From the NCBI RefSeq assembly GCF_003710915.1, contig NZ_RHHR01000044.1:41492-105491 (forward strand): 64,000 nucleotides of DNA, in the 5' to 3' direction. The notes under the pieces are model-generated. The model had not been told where the DNA came from and ran no database searches. It saw only the letters and a program-made list of their open reading frames with translations. This DNA is from Brevibacillus invocatus. Lineage in GTDB: Bacteria; Bacillota; Bacilli; Brevibacillales; Brevibacillaceae. Made by a program: the position numbers and the translations under genes. Numbering within the stretch: the first letter of the stretch is position 1; each line of letters starts with the position of its first letter. Below, piece after piece: positions 8,290 to 17,791 of this stretch.

Positions 8290-8501
8290 CAGGTGCCTTG
8301 GAAATGATCGGAGCCATCGCCATGATCGCAGGATTATGGAATCGTCATCTGGCTGCAGGATCGGCGTTCTTGTTTGTCTTCTTGATGCTCGGCGCCATAC
8401 ACGCCCATCTGTTTCGCGCTGATCAGCCCATTGTCATGGCCATTCCCGCAAGCATCTGCCTGATCCTGTCTGTCTGGATTCTCATCCGAAATCTTGGATG
8501 A
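8217..8501 (+). pseudogene. Truncated DoxX-family membrane protein gene
   Basis: The frame from ~8235 encodes LWFMSVTGALEMIGAIAMIA, a loop with WNRHLAAGSA, and two further hydrophobic segments ending WILIRNLG. This matches the second half of DoxX-like proteins, which normally have four membrane segments in ~120-140 residues. The first membrane segment and any start codon with a ribosome site are missing. The sequence overlaps the 3' end of the alpha/beta hydrolase in another frame. The simplest reading is a deletion that removed the 5' part of doxX and fused the remainder to the hydrolase gene. Confidence 0.65.
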
Positions 8502-8513
8502 CCGAGCTTCTGA

Positions 8514-9161
8514 TCAGAGAGGTTGTTCACGAATGTACCGCTGCACCAGCTCTGACGCCTCCCGATCCCTTCGTTCGATTTCTCCCATCTGCGTCCAGGA
8601 AAAAAAACGGTCATTCAGCAATTCACGCAGAATGACCTGCTTGTCTGCATGCGGCAACCCAAGGGACAGGACCCGCTGTCTCATCTCCTTGAGAAAATGC
8701 GTGTAAGACTCGTATTCCGGTCCGATCCACTCCTCTACCTGGCGGCGCATTTTTTTCGCCAGACCGGGATTGGCCCCGCCCGTTGAGATGGCGACTTGCA
8801 GATCACCGCGCTCTACCATTGCCGGAACGAAGAAGCTGCACAGATCAGGACGATCGACAATATTGACCCACTGATGCGGCTGACACGCGTGATACACGGC
8901 CAAATTGACCGCAGGATCACTGGCAGCCGCGATGATGATCGTCATTTCCAGTACATCCTCCGGGCGAAACGCGCGCAGATAGAGGGTCACTTTTTCCTCC
9001 TGACACCACTTTTGAATGTCCGCTGTTGCCGTCTGGCCGACTACCGTGACCCTGGCCCCTGCGGCAAGCAAGCTGGCGATTTTCCGTTCCGCCACCTTGC
9101 CTGCGCCCACGACGAGGCAAGCTTTGCCCGCTAGATTGACGAACATGGGATAATAGCTCAT
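8514..9161 (-). CDS. Precorrin-2 dehydrogenase (siroheme/cobalamin branch), Met8/SirC-type
   Basis: A 215-residue protein with an NAD(P)-binding motif at the N-terminus (VVGAGKVAERKIASLLAAGA) and the following strand FRPEDVL...IIIAAASDP, typical of the Met8/SirC/CysG-N family. It oxidises precorrin-2 to sirohydrochlorin (factor II), the substrate of the cobaltochelatase CbiX encoded in the same operon. ATG 9161 follows AGGAGGG; an upstream in-frame ATG (9188) lacks a ribosome site. It is the last gene of the cobalamin operon, convergent with the doxX remnant. Whether it can also chelate metal, like Met8 itself, is not readable here. Confidence 0.88.
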   Translation of the reverse strand: MSYYPMFVNLAGKACLVVGAGKVAERKIASLLAAGARVTVVGQTATADIQKWCQEEKVTLYLRAFRPEDVLEMTIIIAAASDPAVNLAVYHACQPHQWVNIVDRPDLCSFFVPAMVERGDLQVAISTGGANPGLAKKMRRQVEEWIGPEYESYTHFLKEMRQRVLSLGLPHADKQVILRELLNDRFFSWTQMGEIERRDREASELVQRYIREQPL

Positions 9162-9217
9162 CCCTGATGCCCTCCTCGCTCCTTGCATGTACTGGATACG
9201 CTCTGATTCATAACGAT

Positions 9218-9991
9218 TTACGCTTTTACCTGTGTGGATTCAAACCATTTGATCTTTTCACGCAAGCGTACCACATCGCCAACCAGAATGATCGCCGGAT
9301 TGGTAATGTGCGGATTCTCGGCCAAGCGCTGTTCGATGTCCGCAAGCGTTCCCGTTACTGTCGCTTGATCAGGGAGTGTTCCCCACGCGATTACCGCTAC
9401 AGGGGTATGGCGATCTTTCCCGTGCGCGATCAGCTGCGCGCGAATCATCGGCAGATTGCCGATGCCCATGTAAAAAGCCACCGTATCGATTCCTTGCGCC
9501 AGTGCGCGCCACTTCTCCACCGCCAGCTCCGGCTTCTCCTCGCGCAGATGTCCGGTCACCACCGCAAAGGAAGAGCCGTAATCCCGATGTGTGACAGGAA
9601 TTCCGGCATAGGCAGGAGCAGCGATGCCTGCTGTCACGCCAGGAACGATCTCATATTCGATCCCGCAGTCGACCAGGTGCTCCGCTTCCTCTCCGACTCG
9701 ACCGAATACACTGGGATCGCCGCCTTTGAGCCGTACGACCGTATGACCTTCCAGCGCCTTTTCCGCCAATAGTTGATTGATGGCTTCCTGCTTCATCGTA
9801 TGATGGTCGGGAAGCTTTCCGCAGTAGATCCGTTCCGCCTGCGGCGGCGCATATTCCAGCAGTGCCGGATTCGCCAGACGGTCATAGACGACGACATCTG
9901 CCTTCTGCAGGCATTCCATCCCTTTGACCGTGATGAGCTTCGGGTCGCCGGGCCCTGCACCAACCAGGTATACCTTTCCTTTTTGGCTCAT
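9218..9991 (-). CDS. cobA: Uroporphyrinogen-III C-methyltransferase (SUMT)
   Basis: A 257-residue tetrapyrrole methylase with VGAGPGDPKLITVKGMECLQ at the N-terminus, VRLKGGDPSVFGRVGEEAE, and VVPGVTAG-like GVTAGIAAPAYAGIPVTHR, the SUMT signature set. It uses two S-adenosylmethionines to methylate uroporphyrinogen III at C2 and C7, giving precorrin-2, the entry point to siroheme and B12. It overlaps cobT by 4 nt at its 5' end and is followed by the precorrin-2 dehydrogenase gene. No uroporphyrinogen synthase domain is fused to it, unlike in some Firmicutes. Confidence 0.93.
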   Translation of the reverse strand: MSQKGKVYLVGAGPGDPKLITVKGMECLQKADVVVYDRLANPALLEYAPPQAERIYCGKLPDHHTMKQEAINQLLAEKALEGHTVVRLKGGDPSVFGRVGEEAEHLVDCGIEYEIVPGVTAGIAAPAYAGIPVTHRDYGSSFAVVTGHLREEKPELAVEKWRALAQGIDTVAFYMGIGNLPMIRAQLIAHGKDRHTPVAVIAWGTLPDQATVTGTLADIEQRLAENPHITNPAIILVGDVVRLREKIKWFESTQVKA

Positions 9992-11037
9992 TTATCGCTC
10001 ACGCCAGCCGACGCGAAGGTGGCCATCTCGTTCACCATCCGGCTCGCTGCCTCCAAAACAGGATAGGCGACTGCAGCGCCAGTTCCTTCACCCAGTCGCA
10101 GCTGCAAATCCAGCAGTGGCTCCTTGCCAAGCGCTTTCAGAACGTAAGCATGTCCAGGCTCCTGTGAACGATGGCCTGCGATCAGAAAATCAGCCACTTT
10201 CGGGCAGAGGCGTACCGCCAATAGTGCTGCTACAGTAGCGATGAAGCCATCCAGCAAGACAGGAACGCGTCTTGCGGCTGCGCCGATGATGGCACCTGCC
10301 ATCGCCCCGATCTCCAAGCCGCCTACCTTGCCCAATACGTCAATCGGCTGTGCTGCTTCAGGTCGATGCATGGAAATCGCTTGTCGGACAGCTTCCTTTT
10401 TCCGCTCCCAGCCAGCATCGTCCAGACCTGTACCGCGCCCGACGATCTCATCCGGATCAGCTCCGGTCAGTGCAGCCAGAATCGCACTGCTTGCGGTCGT
10501 GTTGGCAATCCCGACCTCACCGACGATCAGCACCTTGGCACCTGCATCGAAGATTTCCCACGCGGAATCGATACCGATCTGGATCGAGCACTCTGCTTCG
10601 TCATGGGTCATCGCAGGCTCGCGCAGCATATTGCCCGTACCGGCCTTGATGCGGCGATTGATGACGCCAGGAGCATCCACTTCCGTCGCCACTCCGACAT
10701 CCACAATACGCTGCAAAGCGCCGATCTGGCGTGCAAATACGTTGATTCCCGCTCCCCCATTCGCCATGTTCGCTACCATCTGCACCGTTACTTCCTGCGG
10801 ATAAGCAGATACACCCTCGACGGCTATGCCGTGATCAGCGGCAAACACGATCACACCTGGGGGCGTAACGACTGGAGAGCTTTCACCTGTGATCGCCGCC
10901 AGTTCTACAGCCAGCTCCTCCAAGCGTCCCAGACTGCCGAGTGGCTTCGTCAGTTGATCTACGTGCAGTCTTGTCTGTTCCGCTGCTTCGTGGTTGCGAG
11001 CTTCGATTGTATGTAAGAGCTCTTGTAGTTTTATCAT
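9988..11037 (-). CDS. cobT: Nicotinate-nucleotide-dimethylbenzimidazole phosphoribosyltransferase
   Basis: A 349-residue CobT. Landmarks are TKPLGSLGRLEELA near the N-terminus, FAADHGIAVEGVSAYP, the ANTTASSAI region, and the C-terminal RLGEGTGAA motif holding the catalytic Glu of the family. It transfers phosphoribose from nicotinate mononucleotide to dimethylbenzimidazole, making alpha-ribazole phosphate for the lower ligand of cobalamin. It overlaps cbiP by 4 nt. No dimethylbenzimidazole synthase (bluB) gene is visible in this window, so the base must come from elsewhere in the genome or from outside. Confidence 0.94.
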   Translation of the reverse strand: MIKLQELLHTIEARNHEAAEQTRLHVDQLTKPLGSLGRLEELAVELAAITGESSPVVTPPGVIVFAADHGIAVEGVSAYPQEVTVQMVANMANGGAGINVFARQIGALQRIVDVGVATEVDAPGVINRRIKAGTGNMLREPAMTHDEAECSIQIGIDSAWEIFDAGAKVLIVGEVGIANTTASSAILAALTGADPDEIVGRGTGLDDAGWERKKEAVRQAISMHRPEAAQPIDVLGKVGGLEIGAMAGAIIGAAARRVPVLLDGFIATVAALLAVRLCPKVADFLIAGHRSQEPGHAYVLKALGKEPLLDLQLRLGEGTGAAVAYPVLEAASRMVNEMATFASAGVSDK

Positions 11038-12554
11038 CGTTTACGCACCTCGTTTTGCTCGAATTCCTTCATTCTTTCCTCGATCACATCGAGCCGGACA
11101 TGGCGTCTGACCGTGTCGGCAAGCAAGTCGTATCCCTGTTCGCGCAGCGCTACAAAAGACGGGCGTTCGTCAAGCGGAGCCAGTCCTTTGTCCGCTCGAA
11201 GCTTGTTCAACAGCAAAGTTCGGAAACCATCATTGTGAAACAGCCCGTGAAAATAGGTTCCGATCCGCTTTTGCTCCTCCTGGCAGTAGCCGTCCATGCC
11301 GTTTCGCAACTGGATAAAAGCTGCGTCGTTTTGATCAAAGACGGATTGACCCATATGGATTTCATAGCCTTCCAGCTCGATCTCTTGACCTGCAAAGCGG
11401 GCTATGCCTTTAGATAGGGCGGTTGTCTTTCGCTGTTCCATCGTCGTCACCATCGGGATCAGGCCCAAGCCTTTCATCGATTGCAGCGGCGACTCCACGC
11501 CTGCGGGGTCGTGGATCCACTCACCGAGCATTTGATAGCCGCCACAGATTCCGATGAGGGTACAGCCCCGCTCGCGATGAACGCGCTCGATACAAGCTGC
11601 AAGCCCTGTCTCACGTATAAATTGCATGTCTTCTATTGTGTTTTTACTACCTGGAAGAACAATCAAATCCGGCTCGCCCAGCTCTTCCTCCCGCGACACA
11701 AAGCGCACGCGGCAATCCGGCTCGACAAAGAACGGGTCCACGTCCGTAAAATTGGAGATGCGTGGATAGCGAATGACCGCGATATCCAAATCCCGAGGAG
11801 TCTCCCGCTGTCCCTGATAGCGATGCAGAATCAGCGAATCCTCCGCATCGATCCACAGATCAGGAATGAACGGCACCACCCCTAGTACCGGAACCCCTGT
11901 ATACGACTCGAACCATTCCAGCCCCGGCTGAAGCAGGCTGAGATCGCCGCGGAAACGGTTGATGATCACCCCGATGACCCGCTTCCGATCCTGCGGCTCC
12001 AGCAGCTGCAGGGTACCGACGAGACTGGCAAAGACCCCACCTCTCTCGATATCTGCGACCAGGATGACTGGTGCATTCGCGAGGCGCGCGACCCGCATGT
12101 TAACCAGCTCACGATCATTCAGATTCACCTCGGCAGGACTGCCAGCTCCTTCAATGACGATCCGCTCGCAGGATGTTGCCAGTCTATCGAAGGATTCCTG
12201 AATGATCCGCAAGCCTTCGTCATAAAAATCCGTCCGGTAGGCCATCGCCTTCATATTGCCGTACGGCTCGCCGTTTACCACGATCTGCGACTCGGCATCC
12301 CGCGTCGGCTTGATCAGGATCGGATTCATGTCTGTCGTCGCGATGATCCCTGCCGCCTCTGCCTGAACCCCCTGCGCTCGGCCAATCTCTTTGCCATCGA
12401 GAGTCACGTAGGAATTGAGCGCCATGTTTTGCGACTTGAACGGGGCTGTCTTGTAGCCATCCTGAGCAAAAATCCGGCAAAATGCTGTCGCGATGGCACT
12501 CTTCCCCGCATCCGAACTCGTTCCCTGAATCATCAGCGGAAGCGCTCTAGTCAC
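11034..12554 (-). CDS. cbiP: Cobyric acid synthase (glutamine-hydrolysing)
   Basis: A 506-residue amidotransferase. The N-terminal dethiobiotin-synthetase-like ATPase domain begins IQGTSSDAGKSAIATAF. The C-terminal class I glutamine amidotransferase domain has the nucleophile Cys in LIGICGGYQMLG and a later His in GTYFHGLFHNDGF. It amidates carboxylates b, d, e and g of adenosylcobyrinic acid a,c-diamide using glutamine and ATP. The length is that expected for CbiP/CobQ. It overlaps cbiA by 8 nt and cobT by 4 nt, consistent with tightly coupled translation inside the operon. Confidence 0.95.
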   Translation of the reverse strand: MTRALPLMIQGTSSDAGKSAIATAFCRIFAQDGYKTAPFKSQNMALNSYVTLDGKEIGRAQGVQAEAAGIIATTDMNPILIKPTRDAESQIVVNGEPYGNMKAMAYRTDFYDEGLRIIQESFDRLATSCERIVIEGAGSPAEVNLNDRELVNMRVARLANAPVILVADIERGGVFASLVGTLQLLEPQDRKRVIGVIINRFRGDLSLLQPGLEWFESYTGVPVLGVVPFIPDLWIDAEDSLILHRYQGQRETPRDLDIAVIRYPRISNFTDVDPFFVEPDCRVRFVSREEELGEPDLIVLPGSKNTIEDMQFIRETGLAACIERVHRERGCTLIGICGGYQMLGEWIHDPAGVESPLQSMKGLGLIPMVTTMEQRKTTALSKGIARFAGQEIELEGYEIHMGQSVFDQNDAAFIQLRNGMDGYCQEEQKRIGTYFHGLFHNDGFRTLLLNKLRADKGLAPLDERPSFVALREQGYDLLADTVRRHVRLDVIEERMKEFEQNEVRKR

Positions 12555-13935
12555 GTCCGGCCACCTCCAGGCAGCGCGTGATCCAGCGCTCTACGAGATC
12601 CGGATCGGAGCCGAAATGCAAATGCGTATAGCCAGCGACCAGATTTCCCTGTGCGAAGCCCTCCTGCTTTGTTCCGCGCAAGCCCTTGGTTTCATAAGCG
12701 TGTGCCAGCTCCACATCTGAATCGGTGGCATAGGTGGAGTAATGGAACTCATGCCCTTTTGCCTGTTCCGCGGCTCCGATCAGATAGTTGGTAGCTGTGC
12801 CCCGCACCTCCCGATAGCCGAGCGCTGCCAGCTTCCTTTGCATCGTCACCTTGCCTGGAATGATCCCAACCATCGGATAGCTCGTCCCATCTGTCGCCAC
12901 AATCGCTTCGGTCAAATACATATAGCCGCCGCATTCTGCTAGAGTCGGGATGCCTGCGCCTGCATGAATGGCCTGTCGAAACGATTCCTGCACTTCTTTA
13001 TTTTGCGAAAGCTCTGCGGCAAATTCCTCGGGGAAGCCGCCGCCGATGTACAAGCCTTCCGCTTCTTCCGGCACGCCCTCTCCAGCCAGTGGGGAGAAAA
13101 ACAGAAGCCTGGCACCGTATGCTTCCAACAGCTCCAGATTTTCTGGATAGTAAAAGTGAAACGCCTGGTCTTTGGCAACCGCAATGGTGACGCGTTCTGA
13201 TGCTGACTTGCGGGCAAACAGGGTTGGCGTGGCGTCAAGCGATCCTGCCTTTGCCAGCTCCCAGATCAGATCCAGATCCACGGTTTGCGTGATCATCTCT
13301 GCCAACCGACCGAACAAAGCATCCAGCTCACCGCGTTCTACGGAAGGAATCAAGCCCAGATGGCGCTCTGGTATTTCTACATCGCCCTCTCGCTTGAGGT
13401 AACCCACTACCGGAATCCCGCACTCCTGCTCGATCGCTGCCTTGACGATCTTGTGATGCCCCTCGCTGCCTACCTTGTTGGCAATGACACCGACGATCCG
13501 CACAGCAGGATTGAGCAGCTGAAAGCCTTTGACGATGGCAGCCGCACTGCGCGCCATACTTTGGCAATTGACCACGAGCAGCACCGGCGATTCAGTAAGG
13601 ATGCTGATCTCTGCCGTACTCCCTTTGTCGCTGGTTGCTTCCTTGCCGTCATACATGCCCATGACACCCTCGATGATGGAGATATCCGCGTCCTTACTTC
13701 CACGGACAAAAATCTCCTTTACTACGTCATGGGTGAGCATGTAGCTATCCAGATTGCGCGAAGGTCTGCCCGTCACAGCAGTATGATAGGTCGGATCGAT
13801 GTAGTCGGGGCCGCATTTGAAGCCTTGGACAGCGTAGCCCTTTTGCTTCAGAGCAGCCATCAGACCGATGGTTACGGTTGTCTTGCCCGCCCCGCTTCCC
13901 GTACCTGCGATGACCAGACGGCGACCTGCACTCAT
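12547..13935 (-). CDS. cbiA: Cobyrinate a,c-diamide synthase
   Basis: A 462-residue enzyme with an N-terminal ATPase domain (GTGSGAGKTTVTIGLMAALK) and a C-terminal glutamine amidotransferase domain with the nucleophile in TLAECGGYMYL and the ending YTHLHFGS. It amidates the a and c side chains of cobyrinic acid with glutamine and ATP, the step before cobalt adenosylation. The active-site motifs are intact and the size is normal for CbiA/CobB. Its ends overlap cbiG (4 nt) and cbiP (8 nt). In the anaerobic pathway the cobalt is already in place when this enzyme acts. Confidence 0.95.
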   Translation of the reverse strand: MSAGRRLVIAGTGSGAGKTTVTIGLMAALKQKGYAVQGFKCGPDYIDPTYHTAVTGRPSRNLDSYMLTHDVVKEIFVRGSKDADISIIEGVMGMYDGKEATSDKGSTAEISILTESPVLLVVNCQSMARSAAAIVKGFQLLNPAVRIVGVIANKVGSEGHHKIVKAAIEQECGIPVVGYLKREGDVEIPERHLGLIPSVERGELDALFGRLAEMITQTVDLDLIWELAKAGSLDATPTLFARKSASERVTIAVAKDQAFHFYYPENLELLEAYGARLLFFSPLAGEGVPEEAEGLYIGGGFPEEFAAELSQNKEVQESFRQAIHAGAGIPTLAECGGYMYLTEAIVATDGTSYPMVGIIPGKVTMQRKLAALGYREVRGTATNYLIGAAEQAKGHEFHYSTYATDSDVELAHAYETKGLRGTKQEGFAQGNLVAGYTHLHFGSDPDLVERWITRCLEVAGRD

Positions 13936-15074
13936 GAGCGCCCCTCCTCGTGATACGGCATAAGCCCTACCGAAATTGTGGTATTGCCCGATTTTTTCTT
14001 GGTCAGGACCAGCTTGTCGATCCCGGCATACAGTTTGGCAGCCGGTTCACTGACGCCATAAGCTCCGGTAAATTTGAAGACCGTGTCAGAAGGGTCACTG
14101 ATTTCCACCTGATTCAGCTCCTCTGGGGAATACCAGACGAACGGCCAGCCGTATTTTTCGCAGACAGCGATCAGTCCGGCCTCATCCTTTTTCAGAGCAA
14201 TCGTCGCCAGTGCCTTCACACTTTTGATCGAGAATTGCAGCTCGCCCAAGGTTTCCTTGATCACGGCTTCGATCTCTTCGGCTGATGTTCCTCTGTTGCA
14301 GCCCATTCCGAGCACGATAACCTTGGGGCGATAAACCACGCCGTTCTGGAGGATCGGCTGTTCCTCAGGCGTCAGCAGGCGATGAGTGACGACCAAGGCA
14401 CCTTGCGGCTCAGCAGCCAGAGCTTCCATGATCGTCGGGTACTCCTTGATGGAGGGAGGCATCGGTGTGTCGTGCATCCACCAGTCTCGCTCCCCGGATT
14501 CGTTGACCACAGCTACCCGCTCTTCATTCACCACCGAGGCGCTTACCGGGGTCAGCTTTTCATCAGAATCCCATTCCCAGCCAAAACGACGGCCGAACAA
14601 GTCCACCGGAATCGTCTTCTGCACATCGGAAGCTGTCGTGATGATCGGACGTGCCCCCATCACAGCCGCTACCTCATGGGTCAGTTCGTTCGCTCCGCCG
14701 AGATGTCCGGACAGAACGCTGATCACATTTTCTCCGCGATCATCGATGACGACGATCCCTGGATCTTTCTTTTTATCCTCCAGCAATGGCGCAATCATCC
14801 GTACGACAGCACCCAAGGAAATAATGATGATCAATCCCTTGTACACAGGCCAGACGGCAGGAAACAGCAGCCGCACGCTTCCCGAGAAAAGCTGGATGCC
14901 TCGCGCCTCTTCGTCGCCACGCTCAAATTTGCTCATGTAGTACAGATCCGTACCGGGGAATTTCAGAGCCAGATCACGCGCCATCTCTACACCGTGCTTG
15001 GTGATTGCGATCAGGGCGTATTCACCACGCTGCTCGATTTTCGGGATTTCTCCCTCCTTGAGTTCGATGATCAT
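13932..15074 (-). CDS. cbiG: Cobalt-precorrin-5A hydrolase
   Basis: A 380-residue CbiG with the N-terminal domain starting near IAITKHGVEMA, the central region around LEDKKKDPGIVVIDDRGENVISVLSGHLGG split by family boundaries, and the C-terminal domain with GMGCNRGTSAEEIE. It opens the ring-A acetate lactone of cobalt-precorrin-5A and releases acetaldehyde, a reaction specific to the anaerobic pathway. Its presence marks the route as early-cobalt-insertion rather than the oxygen-dependent CobG route. Overlaps of 4 nt with both neighbours indicate translational coupling. Confidence 0.94.
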   Translation of the reverse strand: MIIELKEGEIPKIEQRGEYALIAITKHGVEMARDLALKFPGTDLYYMSKFERGDEEARGIQLFSGSVRLLFPAVWPVYKGLIIIISLGAVVRMIAPLLEDKKKDPGIVVIDDRGENVISVLSGHLGGANELTHEVAAVMGARPIITTASDVQKTIPVDLFGRRFGWEWDSDEKLTPVSASVVNEERVAVVNESGERDWWMHDTPMPPSIKEYPTIMEALAAEPQGALVVTHRLLTPEEQPILQNGVVYRPKVIVLGMGCNRGTSAEEIEAVIKETLGELQFSIKSVKALATIALKKDEAGLIAVCEKYGWPFVWYSPEELNQVEISDPSDTVFKFTGAYGVSEPAAKLYAGIDKLVLTKKKSGNTTISVGLMPYHEEGRS

Positions 15075-15853
15075 CCTTCTTTCACACCTTTTCTGTACCC
15101 GTGCGTGAAGGTTTTGTCGTACAGCTTGGAGCGGTATTGCTCGCTTTTTTCATGGATGTCGGGGTCCAACGCCCAGCCAGCCAGAATCATCGCGTGCTTG
15201 CGAATACCGTTCTTGCCCATATCCTCATCCAGATGCTCCAGCGTCGTGCGGATGATGAGCTGATCCGGCCAGCTCGCCCTCTGTACGACCGCAACCGGTG
15301 TGTCCTCGCGCCAGCCAGCCTCGATCAGCTCCCGAACCACTTTTTTCGTCAAAGTCGCACTCAGATACAACGCCAGCGTGCAGTGATGCTCAGCCAGCGC
15401 ACGCAGCTTTTCTCGTTCCGGTACGGGTGTGCGCCCCTCTGCACGTGTCAGGATCAGCGTCTGGGTCAGCTCCGGGATTGTCAGCTCGGCACCCACAGCA
15501 GCAGCAGCAGCAAAGACAGAGCTGACTCCGGGCACGATCTCCACCTCGACGCCTTCTGCTTTAAGTAAAGCGATCTGCTCCATGATCGCCCCATATACGG
15601 AAGGATCACCCGTGTGCAGACGAACGACGGTTTTTCCTGCACGAAGATGAGTCAGCATCAGTTCGACCATCTCTTCCAGGGCCATGCCAGAGCTTTGCAG
15701 CACCTCTGCTTCCGGATTGCCCATCGCTACCAGGTCTTCGTTAACCAGCGAATCTGTATACAGAATCACATCTGCCTTTTGCAGCAGCTTCAAGCCTTTG
15801 ACCGTGATCAGATCGGGGTCTCCAGGACCCGCTCCTACGATGTACAGCTTCAT
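15071..15853 (-). CDS. cbiF: Cobalt-precorrin-4 C11-methyltransferase
   Basis: A 260-residue tetrapyrrole methylase: VGAGPGDPDLITVKGLKLLQ at the N-terminus, then VRLHTGDPSVYGAIMEQ, and PGVSSVFAAAAAVGAELT, which is characteristic of CbiF/CobM. It adds an S-adenosylmethionine-derived methyl group at C11 of cobalt-precorrin-4, giving cobalt-precorrin-5A, the CbiG substrate; the two genes overlap by 4 nt. The fold is the two-lobed methylase shared with CbiL, CbiH and CobA in this operon, from which it differs in the GDPSVYG substrate loop. Confidence 0.94.
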   Translation of the reverse strand: MKLYIVGAGPGDPDLITVKGLKLLQKADVILYTDSLVNEDLVAMGNPEAEVLQSSGMALEEMVELMLTHLRAGKTVVRLHTGDPSVYGAIMEQIALLKAEGVEVEIVPGVSSVFAAAAAVGAELTIPELTQTLILTRAEGRTPVPEREKLRALAEHHCTLALYLSATLTKKVVRELIEAGWREDTPVAVVQRASWPDQLIIRTTLEHLDEDMGKNGIRKHAMILAGWALDPDIHEKSEQYRSKLYDKTFTHGYRKGVKEG

Positions 15854-16566
15854 CCCTTTTTCACCACCATCAACGTAAGATAACCTAGCTCCGCGCGTTC
15901 CAGCTCACGCATGTCCGTCCATACCATTTCTTCCGAAGATGTGACCTTGGTCGCCACAGCAGCTTTGTCTGCCAGTCCCATCTCCTTCAACAAGTCGATG
16001 ATCATCGGCAGGACCTTGGCGACTTTGAGGAAGACGACAGTGTCATGTCCTGTGATCGCCTGACGCATCGCTTCCCGATCCTCCGTAGCCGGGATGATGC
16101 CAATCTGCTCGTCACCGTCAGCCAAGGGCAGATTAAAGCGGGCCGCAGCGCCGAGGAAGGAGGACACGCCTGGAATCGTCACAATCGGCACCTCAGGATG
16201 GGCAGTCTGCATGCCGCGCATCATATGGATAAACGTGCTGTAAAAGAGCGGATCGCCCTCTGTGACGAAAGCGACATCCTTGCCTTGGGAAAGTCTGTCC
16301 CAAACGATTTCCACCGTATTGGTCCACTCACGCTCCAAAATCTCCTGATCTCGCGTCATCGGAAAGACTAAGCCAAGCATTTCCTTGTCCGATGCAGGCT
16401 TGACGTACAGCTCTGCGATCTGGTGGGCGTAGCTTTTGCTGCCCATCCGTTTTTTCGGGTAGGCGATGACTGGTGATTGCTGGAGCAGGCGAAATGCCTT
16501 GACCGTAATCAGCTCCGGATCGCCAGGACCTACTCCCAGTCCGTAAAGGGTTCCGATCTTACTCAT
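15850..16566 (-). CDS. cbiL: Cobalt-precorrin-2 C20-methyltransferase
   Basis: A 238-residue methylase starting [20 protein letters not shown], with the CbiL/CobI hallmarks [16 protein letters not shown] and [13 protein letters not shown], and [19 protein letters not shown]. It methylates C20 of cobalt-precorrin-2 using S-adenosylmethionine to give cobalt-precorrin-3, acting directly after cobalt insertion by CbiX. It overlaps the cbiET gene by 8 nt and cbiF by 4 nt. No features look degraded. Confidence 0.94.
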   Translation of the reverse strand: MSKIGTLYGLGVGPGDPELITVKAFRLLQQSPVIAYPKKRMGSKSYAHQIAELYVKPASDKEMLGLVFPMTRDQEILEREWTNTVEIVWDRLSQGKDVAFVTEGDPLFYSTFIHMMRGMQTAHPEVPIVTIPGVSSFLGAAARFNLPLADGDEQIGIIPATEDREAMRQAITGHDTVVFLKVAKVLPMIIDLLKEMGLADKAAVATKVTSSEEMVWTDMRELERAELGYLTLMVVKKG

Positions 16567-17791
16567 CTGTCTTGCCTCCTTCTGTCGTTGCCTGTTTGGC
16601 CCATGCGGTAATGATGTAGATCGGATTGAGTGCTTCGAATCGAGTCAGCGACAGAATCGGCTTGCTGCGCGACAGCTGCGCCAGTGTGACAGAGGTTTCA
16701 AACCCTTCGTCGGCAAAAGCCTGTGTCGCTTCGTACAACGTCTCAATCGTAGCGGCGTTGACGACTATCCGTCCCCCCTCGCGTAGCCGGGTGCAGCAGA
16801 GATGGAGCAGCTCTCGTAATTCACCGCCGCTTCCTCCGATAAAGACGGCATCCGGGTCGGGAAATGCCTCCAAGCCTTGAGGAGCCCGCGCGTGAACCAC
16901 AGTCAGATCTGTGCGAAATTTTGCCATGTTTTGGCGGCAATTCTCCAGATCATCTGCATTTTTTTCCACGCCGTACACTTCACCGTCACGGGCAATCCGC
17001 GCCGCTTCGATGGCGACAGAGCCTGTGCAGGTGCCGATGTCCCATACGATGCTCCTCGGATGCAATTGCAGCTGGGCGATGCTCAGGATACGCACTTCCC
17101 GTTTGGTGATCAGACCCTTGTCCGGCTTACGCTGGGAAAATTCTTCATCCGCGATGCCGAGCGGCCAGATTGGGCTTGTACGCTTTTTTTTCAGAATGAC
17201 GACATTGAGCTCGGATGCGGCCATGTCCGTCATTTCCTCAAGCGAATACCAGCCTGTCCGTTCATCCGGACTGCCCAGATTCTCGCCCACGAAGGCATCG
17301 TATTCAGTCATGCCAAAAGCGAGCAGATACTTGGCGATCGTGGCAGGCGTGTTTTCCTGATCGGTTAAAAGGGCCACCTTTTCCTTGCCGTCGATGCGCT
17401 GTGCCAAGCCCTTGATGCTGCGCCCATGCACGCTGGCAAATGTCGCGTCCTGCCAAGCCTCGCCCATTTTGGCAAAGGCAAGCTGAATCGAGCTGAGATT
17501 GGGGTAGATCTCCACATTCAGTTTCTTTGCCAGAAGGCTGCCAATCCCGTAGAAAAGCGGATCTCCCGAGGCGAGAATGACGGTCTTGCGCGTCACAGCG
17601 GCCAGCTCCTCCACTAAGGCTTTGAGACCGCCCTTCAGCACCCTTTTCTCACCCGTATGCTCGGGGAAAAAGGACAGATGCCTCTCCCCTCCGATCAACA
17701 GCTCACACTCGTCTATCCAAGTCCGGTACAACGGCAGCAGGCTTTGCTGTCCGTCATCCCCGATGCCGATCACTTTCATCGTCTGTGTCAT
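16559..17791 (-). CDS. cbiET: Bifunctional cobalt-precorrin-7 C5-methyltransferase / precorrin-6B C15-methyltransferase (CbiE-CbiT fusion)
   Basis: A 410-residue fusion. Residues ~1-205 form the CbiE tetrapyrrole methylase ([20 protein letters not shown]). Residues ~215-400 form the CbiT-type Rossmann methyltransferase/decarboxylase with [19 protein letters not shown] and the Asp/Gly-rich [10 protein letters not shown]. Together they methylate C5 and C15 and decarboxylate the ring-C acetate. The fusion is the equivalent of CobL of the aerobic pathway. The start ATG 17791 follows GAAGGGTG and lies 38 nt inside the 3' end of cbiD, the longest overlap in the operon; a second in-frame ATG (17779) is also possible. 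Confidence 0.93.
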   Translation of the reverse strand: MTQTMKVIGIGDDGQQSLLPLYRTWIDECELLIGGERHLSFFPEHTGEKRVLKGGLKALVEELAAVTRKTVILASGDPLFYGIGSLLAKKLNVEIYPNLSSIQLAFAKMGEAWQDATFASVHGRSIKGLAQRIDGKEKVALLTDQENTPATIAKYLLAFGMTEYDAFVGENLGSPDERTGWYSLEEMTDMAASELNVVILKKKRTSPIWPLGIADEEFSQRKPDKGLITKREVRILSIAQLQLHPRSIVWDIGTCTGSVAIEAARIARDGEVYGVEKNADDLENCRQNMAKFRTDLTVVHARAPQGLEAFPDPDAVFIGGSGGELRELLHLCCTRLREGGRIVVNAATIETLYEATQAFADEGFETSVTLAQLSRSKPILSLTRFEALNPIYIITAWAKQATTEGGKTDE

